Shown: positions 1-6,842, counted from the first letter of the stretch. The stretch: DNA of 7,853 bases from Thermoplasmatota archaeon (GCA_022848835.1 JAJISG010000286.1:1-7853), one strand, 5' to 3'. The notes: a model not told the origin generated them from the sequence alone. Made by a program: numbers and translations.

Positions 1-111
1 GGTGCCATCGCCACCGCCATCAATCACGAGTGCGATGGCGTCGTGACGAGAAACGTGGATCATTTCAGGGCCATCGAGCGGCAGACGGGATTGGAAGTGA
101 TAATTTACTGA
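1..111 (+). CDS. VapC-like PIN-domain ribonuclease, C-terminal fragment
   Basis: The first 36 codons of frame 1 are open from the window edge to TGA at 109-111. They read like the end of a PIN-domain toxin: an alanine-rich helix (GAIATAINHECDG) followed by VVTRNVDHFRAI and a final strand LEVIIY. PIN proteins end with the pattern 'iAa.A...g..lvTrN.rdF..i', where the acidic residues (here D12 and D20 of the fragment) help bind the catalytic Mg2+. PIN toxins of the VapC type cleave RNA and are usually paired with an upstream antitoxin, which would lie outside the window. Only about a quarter of a typical 130-residue protein is visible. A non-toxin PIN protein such as a Nob1-like processing nuclease cannot be excluded, although the short distance from the TRN motif to the C-terminus fits VapC better. 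Confidence 0.72.
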   Translation, partial: GAIATAINHECDGVVTRNVDHFRAIERQTGLEVIIY

Positions 112-179
112 GGAAGGTGGTCGCGCGTTGGACTTCCGAGAACTTACACCTCGCGAACACGACCTCACCACGGACCCTC

Positions 180-194
180 GAAGGCCGGCCCTTC
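180..194. repeat. Short inverted repeat before ncsA promoter
   Basis: GAAGG at 180-184 is mirrored by CCTTC at 190-194 around a CCGGC loop, with GGCCGGCC inside it. It lies downstream of the PIN gene stop and just before the TATA box of the next gene, and a short T run (199-202) follows. It could be a weak terminator for the PIN gene or a site near the promoter. The stem is only 5 bp, so it may also be chance. Confidence 0.25.
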
Positions 195-198
195 AACC

Positions 199-206
199 TT
201 TTATAA
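199..206 (+). promoter_or_regulatory. Archaeal TATA box for ncsA, leaderless start
   Basis: TTTTATAA matches the archaeal TATA-box consensus. Its centre is about 25 bases upstream of the GTG at 227, the usual distance from box to transcription start. Transcription should therefore begin at or within a base or two of the start codon, giving a leaderless mRNA. No Shine-Dalgarno-like sequence precedes the GTG, which agrees. Confidence 0.7.
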
Positions 207-226
207 CATCGCAGAAATGAGAAACC

Positions 227-1156
227 GTGGACTGTGACCGGTGCCCAGAGGAGGCCGTCACATACATTCGCTACAGCGGGTCCCACCTCTGCACTTCTCA
301 CTTCAGCGCCTTCGTCGAGAAGAGGGTCAAACGGGAGATTCGGAGGCAGCTCCATCTATCCAGGGCGAGGAAGATCGCCATCGCCCTGTCCGGCGGCAAG
401 GACAGCAGCGTGGCCACCTACCTCCTCCACTCAATCCTGGGCAAGAGGAGGGACGTGGAGTTGACGGCAGTCACGGTGGATGAGGGGATCCACGACTACA
501 GACCCGACAGCATCGCAAATGCCGAGAAGCTCTGCGGGGAGCTCGGGATAGATCATCGGATCATCACCTACAGGGAGCTCGTGGGCTGGGAGATGGACGC
601 CGTCGTTTCGGCAGACCCGGAAATGATACCGTGCAGCTACTGCGGCGTATTCCGGCGGAAAGCCTTGAACGTGCTGGCGAACCTCGCGGGGGCGGATTAC
701 CTGGCCACAGGCCTGAACCTAGACGACACGGTCCAGTCCATGATGATGAACATGGGGAGGGCGGATCTGCAGAAGCTGGCCAGGATAGGCCCTCACGATT
801 CCGTCCAGCCAGGTCTCGTCCCGAGGGTCCAGCCGCTGAGGATGATTCCTGAGAAGGAGGTCTACCTCTACGCCGTCCTGCAGGACATCCAGTTCTACGA
901 CGGCGCGTGCCCATATGCCGAGAGGGCCTTGAGGAATAGGTACAGGGAGGTCATCCATCTCCTGGAGAAGGACTCCCCGGGGACCCGGCACTCCCTCCTC
1001 AGCGCCTTCGACGCCATGAAGCCCCTCCTAGTGGCGCAATATCCCCCGGTTCAGCTCTCGGCGTGCGAGAGATGCGGTGAACCCACCGTGAACGGCCTCT
1101 GCCAGGCCTGCAAGCTCGTCGATCGCCTAGCTGGGATTTCCCAGAGGCCCTCCTAG
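227..1156 (+). CDS. ncsA: tRNA uridine 2-thiolation enzyme, NcsA/TtuA (Ncs6) family
   Basis: This cytosolic PP-loop enzyme adenylates a tRNA uridine and replaces its 2-oxygen with sulfur, taken in archaea from a ubiquitin-like carrier such as SAMP. The full set of family motifs is present in 309 residues: an N-terminal zinc knuckle (C3, C6, C22, H25), the PP-loop SGGKDS (55-60), the cluster/catalytic cysteines C136 and C139 (PCSYC) with C228 (GACPY), the TGLNLDD motif (161-167), and a C-terminal zinc knuckle (C280, C283, C292, C295). Length and spacing match TtuA and NcsA closely. GTG at 227 is taken as start because an in-frame TGA lies at 218-220 and the first zinc cysteine is residue 3. 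Whether it modifies wobble U34 (NcsA role) or U54 (TtuA role of thermophiles) cannot be read from sequence. Its stop overlaps that of the convergent gene by 4 bases. Confidence 0.95.
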   Translation: MDCDRCPEEAVTYIRYSGSHLCTSHFSAFVEKRVKREIRRQLHLSRARKIAIALSGGKDSSVATYLLHSILGKRRDVELTAVTVDEGIHDYRPDSIANAEKLCGELGIDHRIITYRELVGWEMDAVVSADPEMIPCSYCGVFRRKALNVLANLAGADYLATGLNLDDTVQSMMMNMGRADLQKLARIGPHDSVQPGLVPRVQPLRMIPEKEVYLYAVLQDIQFYDGACPYAERALRNRYREVIHLLEKDSPGTRHSLLSAFDAMKPLLVAQYPPVQLSACERCGEPTVNGLCQACKLVDRLAGISQRPS

Positions 1157-1623
1157 TAGTACTCCTCCGAGTATTCCTCCACCCGCTGAGTCTCTCGGTA
1201 TACGACGAACTCCAGGATGAAGTACACGGCCATGAGGAGTATGGCGGCGTAGAGGATGTAGAGGAGTCGCTGGAAGTCCAGCGAGAAGGAGATCTCGGCG
1301 AAGTCGAATAGGCCGAAGTCTAGGCTGATTAGGCCGCCGCTGAAGACGAAGTATATCCACGCTACGCGAGTTCCCTGACGGGCCGAGCCGAAGACGGCCC
1401 TCCACACCAGGCCCTTGCCGTAGAAGGCCGCCAGGCCAGCGAAGACCGCGGCTAGGCTGCCGATGGATATGATGAACTTCTCCAGCCCCTGCAGCTCCAG
1501 GGGTAGCTCTATGGGGAGGAACGATGGGAGGATCCGCATGAGGGCTATGGGCAGGATCACCAGGGGAATCGCGTTTCCGATTGCCACCGCGACCGCCTTG
1601 GCTGGGTGATATCTGAGTGGCAT
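1153..1623 (-). CDS. Four-helix integral membrane protein, unknown function
   Basis: I do not recognise this 156-residue protein. It has four hydrophobic stretches of membrane-spanning length, at about residues 10-30, 49-69, 86-106 and 118-141. Short basic segments lie between them (for example around R75 and R82-R86), and the acidic, tyrosine-rich tail ends in EEYSEEYY. No catalytic motif is evident. The ATG at 1623 lies 3 bases after the stop of the upstream gene, with GGAGGT at a suitable distance inside that gene's last codons, so translation is probably coupled. Being last in a unit after a membrane-anchored surface protein, it may be that protein's partner. This is inference from position. 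Its TAG overlaps the ncsA stop as the shared tetranucleotide CTAG. Confidence 0.8.
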   Translation of the reverse strand: MPLRYHPAKAVAVAIGNAIPLVILPIALMRILPSFLPIELPLELQGLEKFIISIGSLAAVFAGLAAFYGKGLVWRAVFGSARQGTRVAWIYFVFSGGLISLDFGLFDFAEISFSLDFQRLLYILYAAILLMAVYFILEFVVYRETQRVEEYSEEYY

Positions 1624-1626
1624 GCA

Positions 1627-2463
1627 TCAACCTCCTGGCAAGGTTACCACTGTCTCGAAGGTAAAGGTGAGATCACCGGGTAGCTCCAGGGTCACCTGAA
1701 TGGTCAGGTCCTGTGGGTCGGCCAAGAGTTCCATGGCCTTGGCCGAATCGATGTCGAAAGTGAGGTTGCCTGCGACGGGCACCCCGAGATCGATCGTGGC
1801 GTTCGCCTGCCCCAACAGGGTTCCTGTATCGTCTAGAATCGAGAAAGTGGCGTTGGCAGGCTCCTGTAGGAAGGAGGCCGCATCGACTGTGTAGGGCACC
1901 GTCAGTACCCATTCCCCGGAATCTTGTGATAGATTGAGGACTCCGAAGCTGAAGTCTGATATGAGGGGGTCGAACTGCTGCTCGAAGGTAACTGAGGCGG
2001 CGAAGTCAATGAGGCCGCGAGTGGTTGTACCGCTCATCCCTATCGTGAAGGAGACGTTTGCCGGCTCGAAGAGGAGATATCCGGATGACAGGAGGGGCTC
2101 CAGGTCGACTGGTATGCTTATGCCGACCTCTCGCCTCTCCCCAACCGGTATGTTCACTGGCGTTGTCGCATAATCTGTAACCACCAGATCGTCCTGGACG
2201 ATGGCCTGCACAGTGACGCTGAAGTTGGTGATGTCGTGGTACCCGCCGTTCCCCAGAGTAAAGGAGGTGTCCAGGTAGAGTATCCCGTCCTCGAAACGAA
2301 GGTCTCCCTCTTCCATTTCAGGGGGGATGAACTCCAGGTTCCCGGGCATGGCCAAGAGGATGGTGGTTATGAGCAGTGCAGAGAAGAGGAGGGACGCCAG
2401 GACGGAAACAATCCGCACGGTCAGGAGGATGCCCCTGCCCTTCGGACGTCCCGCTGCTCCCAA
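1627..2463 (-). CDS. Membrane-anchored extracellular protein with two beta-rich LEA14/WHy-like halves
   Basis: The 278-residue product has a short basic N-terminus (RPKGR), one membrane anchor at about residues 13-38 and a long outer region with beta-strand character, so it should face outward. The part at about 62-165 runs like a LEA14/WHy domain: strand, 'NGGYHDITNFSVTVQ', another strand, then 'VNIPVGERREVGISIPVDL'. The part at about 184-276 looks like a second, weaker copy. Both halves carry the same element, EPANVSFTI (133-141) and EPANATFSI (201-209). Six N-X-S/T sequons (N80, N136, N177, N204, N221, N233) suggest heavy N-glycosylation. I chose TTG at 2463, 4 bases after the purA stop, because AGGAG lies 8 bases before it and an in-frame TGA sits just upstream. 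A later GTG (residue 17) would cut into the anchor. The LEA14 assignment is a fold-level guess. Confidence 0.8.
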   Translation of the reverse strand: MGAAGRPKGRGILLTVRIVSVLASLLFSALLITTILLAMPGNLEFIPPEMEEGDLRFEDGILYLDTSFTLGNGGYHDITNFSVTVQAIVQDDLVVTDYATTPVNIPVGERREVGISIPVDLEPLLSSGYLLFEPANVSFTIGMSGTTTRGLIDFAASVTFEQQFDPLISDFSFGVLNLSQDSGEWVLTVPYTVDAASFLQEPANATFSILDDTGTLLGQANATIDLGVPVAGNLTFDIDSAKAMELLADPQDLTIQVTLELPGDLTFTFETVVTLPGG

Positions 2464-2467
2464 CTCG

Positions 2468-3766
2468 TCAACTCCTCATGTCCATAGTAGCCTCGCGACC
2501 CGGCCCAACAGAGGCAATACCCACTGGAACTCCCGACTCTTTGGCGAGGAAGTCCAGGTACTCCCTCATCTCCCCAGGGAACTCCTCGTACCCGGCTTTA
2601 ACAGCTTCTTTCCAAGTATCCTCGCTGATATCCTTCCAACCGTTGAGCTCCTCGAACACAGGAGTGCACCTAGCAAACACGTTCATGTTGGCTGGGAAGT
2701 GGCGCAGAATCTGTCCGTCGAACTCGTACTCGACGCACACCTTCACAGGGTCGAGGCCCGCGAGGACATCCAGTTTAGTCACCGCCAAGTAGTCCAGGGA
2801 GTTCACCCGTGCCGAGTAGCGTAGCATGACGAGGTCGAGCCATCCCACTCGTCTAGGCCTACCTGTCGTCGTCCCGTACTCCCCCAAGGACTTGTCCCGC
2901 AGGTAAGAGGCGTGAGAACCCGAAAGCTCCGCGGGGAAGGGCCCGGTACCAACCCGGCTGGTGAAGGCCTTGACCACGCCTATGACCTCCTCCATGTGCC
3001 TGATGCCGACTCCCGATCCCACTGCCGCTGCCCCCGTTACGCAGTTGGAGCTGGTGCCGAAGGGGTAGATGCCGTGATCGATGTCCAAGTGGGTCCCCTG
3101 GGCCCCCTCGAAGAGGACCCGCTTCCCGTCCTCCAGCGACTGGTGGAGGAGGAGGGAGGTGTCGGTGATGTATGCGCTGAACTGCCGGCTGTATTCGAGA
3201 CACTGGTCGAGCAGGGACTCCTCGGAGAGGACCTCATTACCGCCGTAGGCCTCGATGAGACGCTGCTTCAGCGGGACCAAGTGATCCAGCCGTTCCCTCA
3301 ATACCCCCTCATCCGTCAGGTCCCCCATCCTCAGCCCTATCCGGGCCGCCTTGTCCTCGTAGCAGGGACCGATACCCCTCATGGTGGTCCCCGCCTTGAG
3401 GGAGCCTTTGAGACCCTCCTCCAACCCGTCGAGGATCCTGTGGTAGGGCATCACCATGTGGGCCCGCTCGCTTATCTTCAGGTTATCCACGGGATAGCCG
3501 CGACCCTTGAGTTCTTCGATCTCCTCCAGGAGGACAGAGGGATCCACCACCACCCCGTTTCCGACGATGTTGAGCACCTCCCTGCGGATCGTGCCACTGG
3601 GAATCAGGTGAAAGCGAAAGAGCTCCTCCCCCACGAGAACCGTGTGCCCCGCGTTGGAACCACCGTTGAACCGGACGATGACCTCCGCATTCTGGGCGCA
3701 GTAGTCGACGATCTTCCCCTTGCCCTCATCCCCCCACTGGGCTCCCACGACGACAGTTGCCGGCAT
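2468..3766 (-). CDS. purA: Adenylosuccinate synthetase
   Basis: PurA joins IMP and L-aspartate using GTP to make adenylosuccinate, the first committed step from IMP to AMP, in the cytosol. Diagnostic elements are in place over 432 residues: the N-terminal GAQWGDEGKGK with catalytic D13 and K16, NAGHT with catalytic H41, the IMP-contacting TTMRGIGP (127-134) and ARIGLR (R142), FEGAQG (219-224), the aspartate loop TTTGRPRR (299-306), the guanine-recognition TKLD (330-333), and the C-terminal VGPGRE (420-425). The length is that of the long bacterial/eukaryotic-type enzyme rather than the roughly 340-residue form of some archaea such as Pyrococcus. The ATG at 3766 fits the start of the family and a TATA box about 28 bases upstream. 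It is the first gene of a minus-strand unit with two membrane-protein genes that have no obvious link to purine synthesis. Confidence 0.97.
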   Translation of the reverse strand: MPATVVVGAQWGDEGKGKIVDYCAQNAEVIVRFNGGSNAGHTVLVGEELFRFHLIPSGTIRREVLNIVGNGVVVDPSVLLEEIEELKGRGYPVDNLKISERAHMVMPYHRILDGLEEGLKGSLKAGTTMRGIGPCYEDKAARIGLRMGDLTDEGVLRERLDHLVPLKQRLIEAYGGNEVLSEESLLDQCLEYSRQFSAYITDTSLLLHQSLEDGKRVLFEGAQGTHLDIDHGIYPFGTSSNCVTGAAAVGSGVGIRHMEEVIGVVKAFTSRVGTGPFPAELSGSHASYLRDKSLGEYGTTTGRPRRVGWLDLVMLRYSARVNSLDYLAVTKLDVLAGLDPVKVCVEYEFDGQILRHFPANMNVFARCTPVFEELNGWKDISEDTWKEAVKAGYEEFPGEMREYLDFLAKESGVPVGIASVGPGREATMDMRS

Positions 3767-3790
3767 GCTATCGATGTAGAATGGCGGAGA

Positions 3791-3798
3791 TTATAAAA
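3791..3798 (-). promoter_or_regulatory. Archaeal TATA box for purA
   Basis: Read on the minus strand this is TTTTATAA, identical to the ncsA box. Its centre is about 28 bases before the purA ATG at 3766, so the mRNA should have a leader of only about 0-3 bases. No Shine-Dalgarno sequence is seen in between. The promoter would drive purA and the two membrane-protein genes after it. It sits at the edge of the eroded SAM-hydrolase pseudogene. Confidence 0.65.
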
Positions 3799-3888
3799 GG
3801 CCCTACGATGGGAGGTCCCGCGGGAACTCCACCGGAAGCCGGAAGGGCTAGCCATCGATCTCCACACCGAGAAGGTTCTCCTATCTCG

Positions 3889-4242
3889 TCAGCCAGCCCA
3901 ACTCGCAGCCCGGATGTTCGTGGTCATCCTGTCGAATTCGTCTATGTAGATAATCTCCCCCTCAAGTGTGGCTCCCGACGCCGAGCTACGGGGCTCTTCC
4001 ATCTCTACCCCGCCGAGGACCTGAGGTCCCGGCTTCTCGGGATTGATTCCCAGAGAAAGGTGGGCTGCCAGGGGAGCAGAGACCTAGAGGGTCGGACAAG
4101 TGTTGGAGGTTGTCGAGAGCCAGTAACGGGGGTTAGAGGCCTCGTAGACCGCCTCCAGACCAAGCTCCCTGGCAGCCGGCATCAGGATTCCGTTGTCTGG
4201 GCCCAGGAGGATGCCCTGCCCGCATCGGGCGACGATGCTTCT
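3889..4242 (-). pseudogene. Decayed SAM hydrolase / SAM hydroxide adenosyltransferase (DUF62 family)
   Basis: Reading the minus strand from 4242 gives RSIVARCGQGILLGPDNGIL, then MPAARELGLEAVYEASNPRYW, LSTTSNT, five odd codons, then SAPLAAHLSLGI and, further on, GEIIYIDEFDRMTTNI. These match in order the DUF62 landmarks 'vPDNGlL', 'npxYw', 'S-TFHGRDiFAPvAAhla.Gi' and 'yiDxFGNliTNi'. Intact members split SAM into adenosine and methionine. Here FHGRD is replaced, with no change in length, by C-P-T-L-stop (TAG at 4086-4084), so the active-site His and the Asp position are lost. FGN has become F-D-R, and a TGA follows at 3891-3889. The N-terminal half, which should carry 'DPGVG', is missing: upstream is only AT-rich promoter-like DNA. 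A second frame (about 3899-3768) reads GVPAGPPIVGPFI, which might be a remnant of the family's 'paGepxxxxGSfGxLEia' end. That part is uncertain. No intact copy lies in the window. Confidence 0.75.
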
Positions 4243-4282
4243 TGAGAGTCGATGCAGCAGCTTTCCTCCTCCAATTAGACTA

Positions 4283-4316
4283 TGTGATACATAATATATA
4301 AATGCTACTATATGTA
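4283..4316. promoter_or_regulatory. Two-part promoter motif upstream of the KaiC-like gene
   Basis: TGTGATAC (4283-4290) and TACTATATGTA (4306-4316) are separated by 15 bases. The same two words, in the same order and 16 bases apart, recur at 7117-7151. The second word has inverted TAC/GTA ends (TAC-N5-GTA). Outer arms GTGAT (4284-4288) and ATCAC (4318-4322) form a further inverted repeat around the whole site. It lies in an AT-rich island between the pseudogene and the KaiC-like gene, and is probably an operator or shared promoter element. An alternative is that TACTATATGTA is merely a TATA-like element. Confidence 0.5.
4295..4302 (+). promoter_or_regulatory. Candidate TATA box for the KaiC-DUF835 operon
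   Basis: TATATAAA lies between the two words of the repeated motif. It predicts transcription starting near 4325 and a leader of about 120 bases before the ATG at 4449. A second candidate, TTTCATATAA at 4364-4373, would start transcription near 4395-4400 with a leader of about 50 bases. The first box can also be read on the minus strand as TTTATATA, so direction is not settled. Confidence 0.4.
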
Positions 4317-4448
4317 CATCACGAAGACCTTGGCGATCATCACAGGGAAGACTCCGCCGACAGTTTCATATAAGGCAAGCTGGATTCTTCAGTCCTTAGT
4401 GCGTCTGATATCCTGTTAGGGGTGTGGGGCACGGAGCCGGAGAAAGGG

Positions 4449-5156
4449 ATGCCGTCAAGGGTAAGAACCAGGGTGGCTGGTCTCGATGACAGGCTGGAAG
4501 GCGGAATCCCCAAGGGTTTCATCGTACTGGTCTCAGGCCCCGCAGGCAGTCTGAAGTCTAGCTTCGTTTATCGCATACTCCACTTCGAAGCCGTAGAGAA
4601 GGAAGCGAAGGGCCTCTATATTTCGATGGAACAGAGTGCAGAGAGTTTGGCGATGCAGGTTCGAAGTCTGGGTCTCGACACTAAGGAGACGGAGAGCCTG
4701 CGCGTGGTTGACCTTCGGGAGTTGCGAAAGGGCTTCAAAGGTGTGGAGGGCGGACCCGACTGGCTTGCCGCACTGGGGACACAGCTCGGTAGGTACAAAG
4801 AGGAGGTTGGATGTGATCTCGTCACCATCGACTCCCTCAACGCTCTCTACGCTCTCACAGACTTTAGGGAACCTAGGAGACAGATCTTCGATTTCTTCGA
4901 GGTGTTGCGCGGGATCGGCGCGACCACCTTCCTGGTGGCGGAGACACCAAGGGAGGGTGACGGCTTCGGTCCCTTTCAGGTGGAGGAGTTTCTCTCTGAT
5001 GGCATCGTCCACCTTCGGATGCGTGAGATGGAGGTCGGGCTGACCACCAGCGTGAGGCGCTACATCGGGGTGGTAAAGCTGAGAGGCGTGAGGCACGACC
5101 TTGACTATTACCCGCTTCTGGTTGACAGAGGGCAGTTCGAGATCGTGGGTGAGTGA
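4449..5156 (+). CDS. KaiC-like RecA-fold ATPase, single domain
   Basis: The protein (235 residues from ATG 4449) is a one-domain KaiC/RadA-type ATPase of the kind archaea use in signalling. It opens with the family's 'R.G.pGLD..l.GGIP.G' segment (TRVAGLDDRLEGGIPKG, 8-23) and continues with a Walker A loop GPAGSLKSS (30-38; K36), YISMEQSAESL with acidic E61, a Walker B CDLVTIDSLN (122-131; D128), SDGIVHL (183-189), and the finger region RRYIGVVKLRGVRHD (203-217). The Gly that normally precedes the Walker Lys is Leu here. A GTG at 4422 extends the frame by nine residues, but ATG 4449 has GGAG 6 bases before it and gives the usual family N-terminus. The 7TM-DUF835 gene follows 21 bases downstream on the same strand, so the ATPase probably acts with that membrane protein. 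It is too short for the two-domain clock KaiC and lacks FlaH-specific context. Confidence 0.88.
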   Translation: MPSRVRTRVAGLDDRLEGGIPKGFIVLVSGPAGSLKSSFVYRILHFEAVEKEAKGLYISMEQSAESLAMQVRSLGLDTKETESLRVVDLRELRKGFKGVEGGPDWLAALGTQLGRYKEEVGCDLVTIDSLNALYALTDFREPRRQIFDFFEVLRGIGATTFLVAETPREGDGFGPFQVEEFLSDGIVHLRMREMEVGLTTSVRRYIGVVKLRGVRHDLDYYPLLVDRGQFEIVGE

Positions 5157-5177
5157 GACCGCTCCGAGGAGCGTGAC

Positions 5178-6842
5178 ATGAACCCCTATGCCTTCCTCTC
5201 CCTCGCGTCCCTGCTGATTAACCTGGTTCTCGCGGGCTACATCCTGTCGAAGAACCCCAGGGGACCTGCGGCCCGCATCTACGTGGTGCTGCTAGTAGCC
5301 TTCTCTATCTGGGGCATCCCGGAGATCATCATCCGAGCTTTTCCCGGGGGCAATCTCGAGATGCTCCTGATCCTCATCAAGGTAGAATGGATCGGCATCT
5401 CCTTCATTCCCGGCGTCATGGCACATTTCGTTCTCGCCTATCCCCGTCGCAGCCGGTTCCTGGATCATCCGTGGAGCCTATTGGTCCTCTACACACCTTC
5501 CATCGTCTTCACATCCTTCCTGTGGGCCGGCGATCTCCTAGTGAAGGATGTGGTCTTGGGACCGCTGGGCTACTCCGCGATGGTGGGAATCCTCTACCTT
5601 CCCTTGGCCTCCCTGTACGCCGTCATCATCATCCTGGCTCTCGGCTATCTGGGGAGGGTCTACATTCACGCAGAGGATCACCGTTCCAGGGTGAGGTATG
5701 CCCTGATTCTGGCGGGATTCGCCATCCCCACTCTGGCGGGAACGATCACAGAGGTATTCGGCCCGTTCCTGTTTCAGACAGGCACGAGGCTGGGGCTCGG
5801 TACGGTGTACACCACGATCTTTGCTTCCTTCATCGCCTATGCCGTTTTCCGCTACGCCTTTCTCGTCATAGAGCCGGGTATGGAGGTGTCGGCCGTTGGC
5901 AGACGGTTCGGCTGGGAAGGAGGGCGCAACTATCTGGTGCTGGAGAGGGGTAGGAAGAACAGCTTCATGGCTTTCAGAGAGCTCGTGCAGGAGACTCCAG
6001 GCCTCTGTGTCACAGCTTTCCCACCACAGATGCTCTCTGAAGAGTTCTCGCTTCACAGGATCCCCTTCCTGTGGCTCACTTCCCAGGAGGGTTATCGATG
6101 GTCCCTAAAGCCCACGCTTCTTGAAGTGGATGTCCTGCAGACGGTTCTGAAGTTCATGAGGGACAACCGAGGATCGGTTCTGCTGTTAGACGACCTGGAG
6201 TACCTATCGGAGGTCAACGGCTTCAAGCCAGTCCTCAGGGTTGTGTCGAAGCTAGCGGCGACAGCCAGCAAGTACGGTTGCACTCTAATCACAGACCTAA
6301 ATCCCCGTGCTGTGGGAGGCCACCAGTTGGCCATGATGAAGGGCCTCTTCGATGAGGTCGTCCCCCTTTCTAATGGGGACCTACCAGCCCCCCCAATGGT
6401 TCCATCGACCTCTATACTCTGGGAAGGCGAACGCGGGGAATGCTTCAAGACCATCTCTAAAGCCACAGTCAGCAGGAAGATATTGGTGTCGAGCCTATTT
6501 CCGGAAAAGCTCGAATCGGCGTACGGTCTGCACGACGCTACCTTCCTGTGGATAGCACCCACCAGCCATCCGGAGTTCTCTACCTATGACGCCTCCCGCC
6601 TATCCTTCGAAGTGCTTAGAGATGTGTCGAAGGCCCTGTTCGAGGAAACCCTCGTCTATCTGGGCGAGCTGGAGCTACTTGTCGAACAGACCTCCTTTCT
6701 CAATGTCCTTGAATACGTGAAACATCTCGTCGACGCGACGATCTCGAGAACGGGCGTTGTGGTCGCCACCGCGCGAAGGGGCTCCATCCCGGAAAGCCAA
6801 TTATCGGTTCTGGAGAAGAGATTCGCCACCAGGGTGCTCTAG
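5178..6842 (+). CDS. 7TM sensor protein with two C-terminal DUF835 domains
   Basis: The 554-residue protein starts with about 230 residues of membrane helices (about 4-24, 33-53, 62-86, 98-118, 135-158, 173-196, 206-231), resembling the N-terminal 7TM sensor region of archaeal and bacterial histidine kinases. No kinase domain follows. The soluble part starts with a strand NYLVLERG (251-258). A DUF835 domain spans about 250-398, with the landmark SVLLLDDLEYLSEVNGF (333-349), then PVLRVVSKLAATASKYGCTL and ITDLNPRAV. A second, more diverged copy runs from about 430 to 554, with LVYLGELELLVEQTSF (492-507), NVLEYVKHLVDATISRTGVV and a final VLEKRFATRVL. DUF835 has a RecA/KaiC-like look but lacks a Walker A loop, so it likely binds rather than hydrolyses. 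GAGGAG at 5166-5171 sits 6 bases before ATG 5178. The KaiC-like ATPase gene just upstream is the probable partner. The signal sensed is unknown. The stop overlaps that of the convergent RHH gene. Confidence 0.85.
   Translation: MNPYAFLSLASLLINLVLAGYILSKNPRGPAARIYVVLLVAFSIWGIPEIIIRAFPGGNLEMLLILIKVEWIGISFIPGVMAHFVLAYPRRSRFLDHPWSLLVLYTPSIVFTSFLWAGDLLVKDVVLGPLGYSAMVGILYLPLASLYAVIIILALGYLGRVYIHAEDHRSRVRYALILAGFAIPTLAGTITEVFGPFLFQTGTRLGLGTVYTTIFASFIAYAVFRYAFLVIEPGMEVSAVGRRFGWEGGRNYLVLERGRKNSFMAFRELVQETPGLCVTAFPPQMLSEEFSLHRIPFLWLTSQEGYRWSLKPTLLEVDVLQTVLKFMRDNRGSVLLLDDLEYLSEVNGFKPVLRVVSKLAATASKYGCTLITDLNPRAVGGHQLAMMKGLFDEVVPLSNGDLPAPPMVPSTSILWEGERGECFKTISKATVSRKILVSSLFPEKLESAYGLHDATFLWIAPTSHPEFSTYDASRLSFEVLRDVSKALFEETLVYLGELELLVEQTSFLNVLEYVKHLVDATISRTGVVVATARRGSIPESQLSVLEKRFATRVL

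Noticed and set aside
65..355. A 96-codon minus-strand frame at the ncsA 5' end
   Set aside because: It covers the PIN gene end, the ncsA TATA box and the ncsA zinc-knuckle coding region, and has no recognisable features.
2912..3796. A 294-codon plus-strand frame opposite purA
   Set aside because: purA is certain on the other strand. The frame is open because of the codon bias of the GC-rich gene and mirrors it.
3757..4245. A 162-codon plus-strand frame across the region upstream of purA
   Set aside because: Its protein has low-complexity, arginine- and serine-rich composition with no family pattern. It lies opposite the recognisable DUF62 remnant and across the purA promoter, so it is a shadow frame.
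4312..4419. A 35-codon plus-strand frame (ATG 4312 to TAG 4417-4419) before the KaiC-like gene
   Set aside because: It has no ribosome binding site, starts inside the repeated motif and upstream of the predicted transcription start, and shows no recognisable protein pattern. A leader peptide is possible but unsupported.
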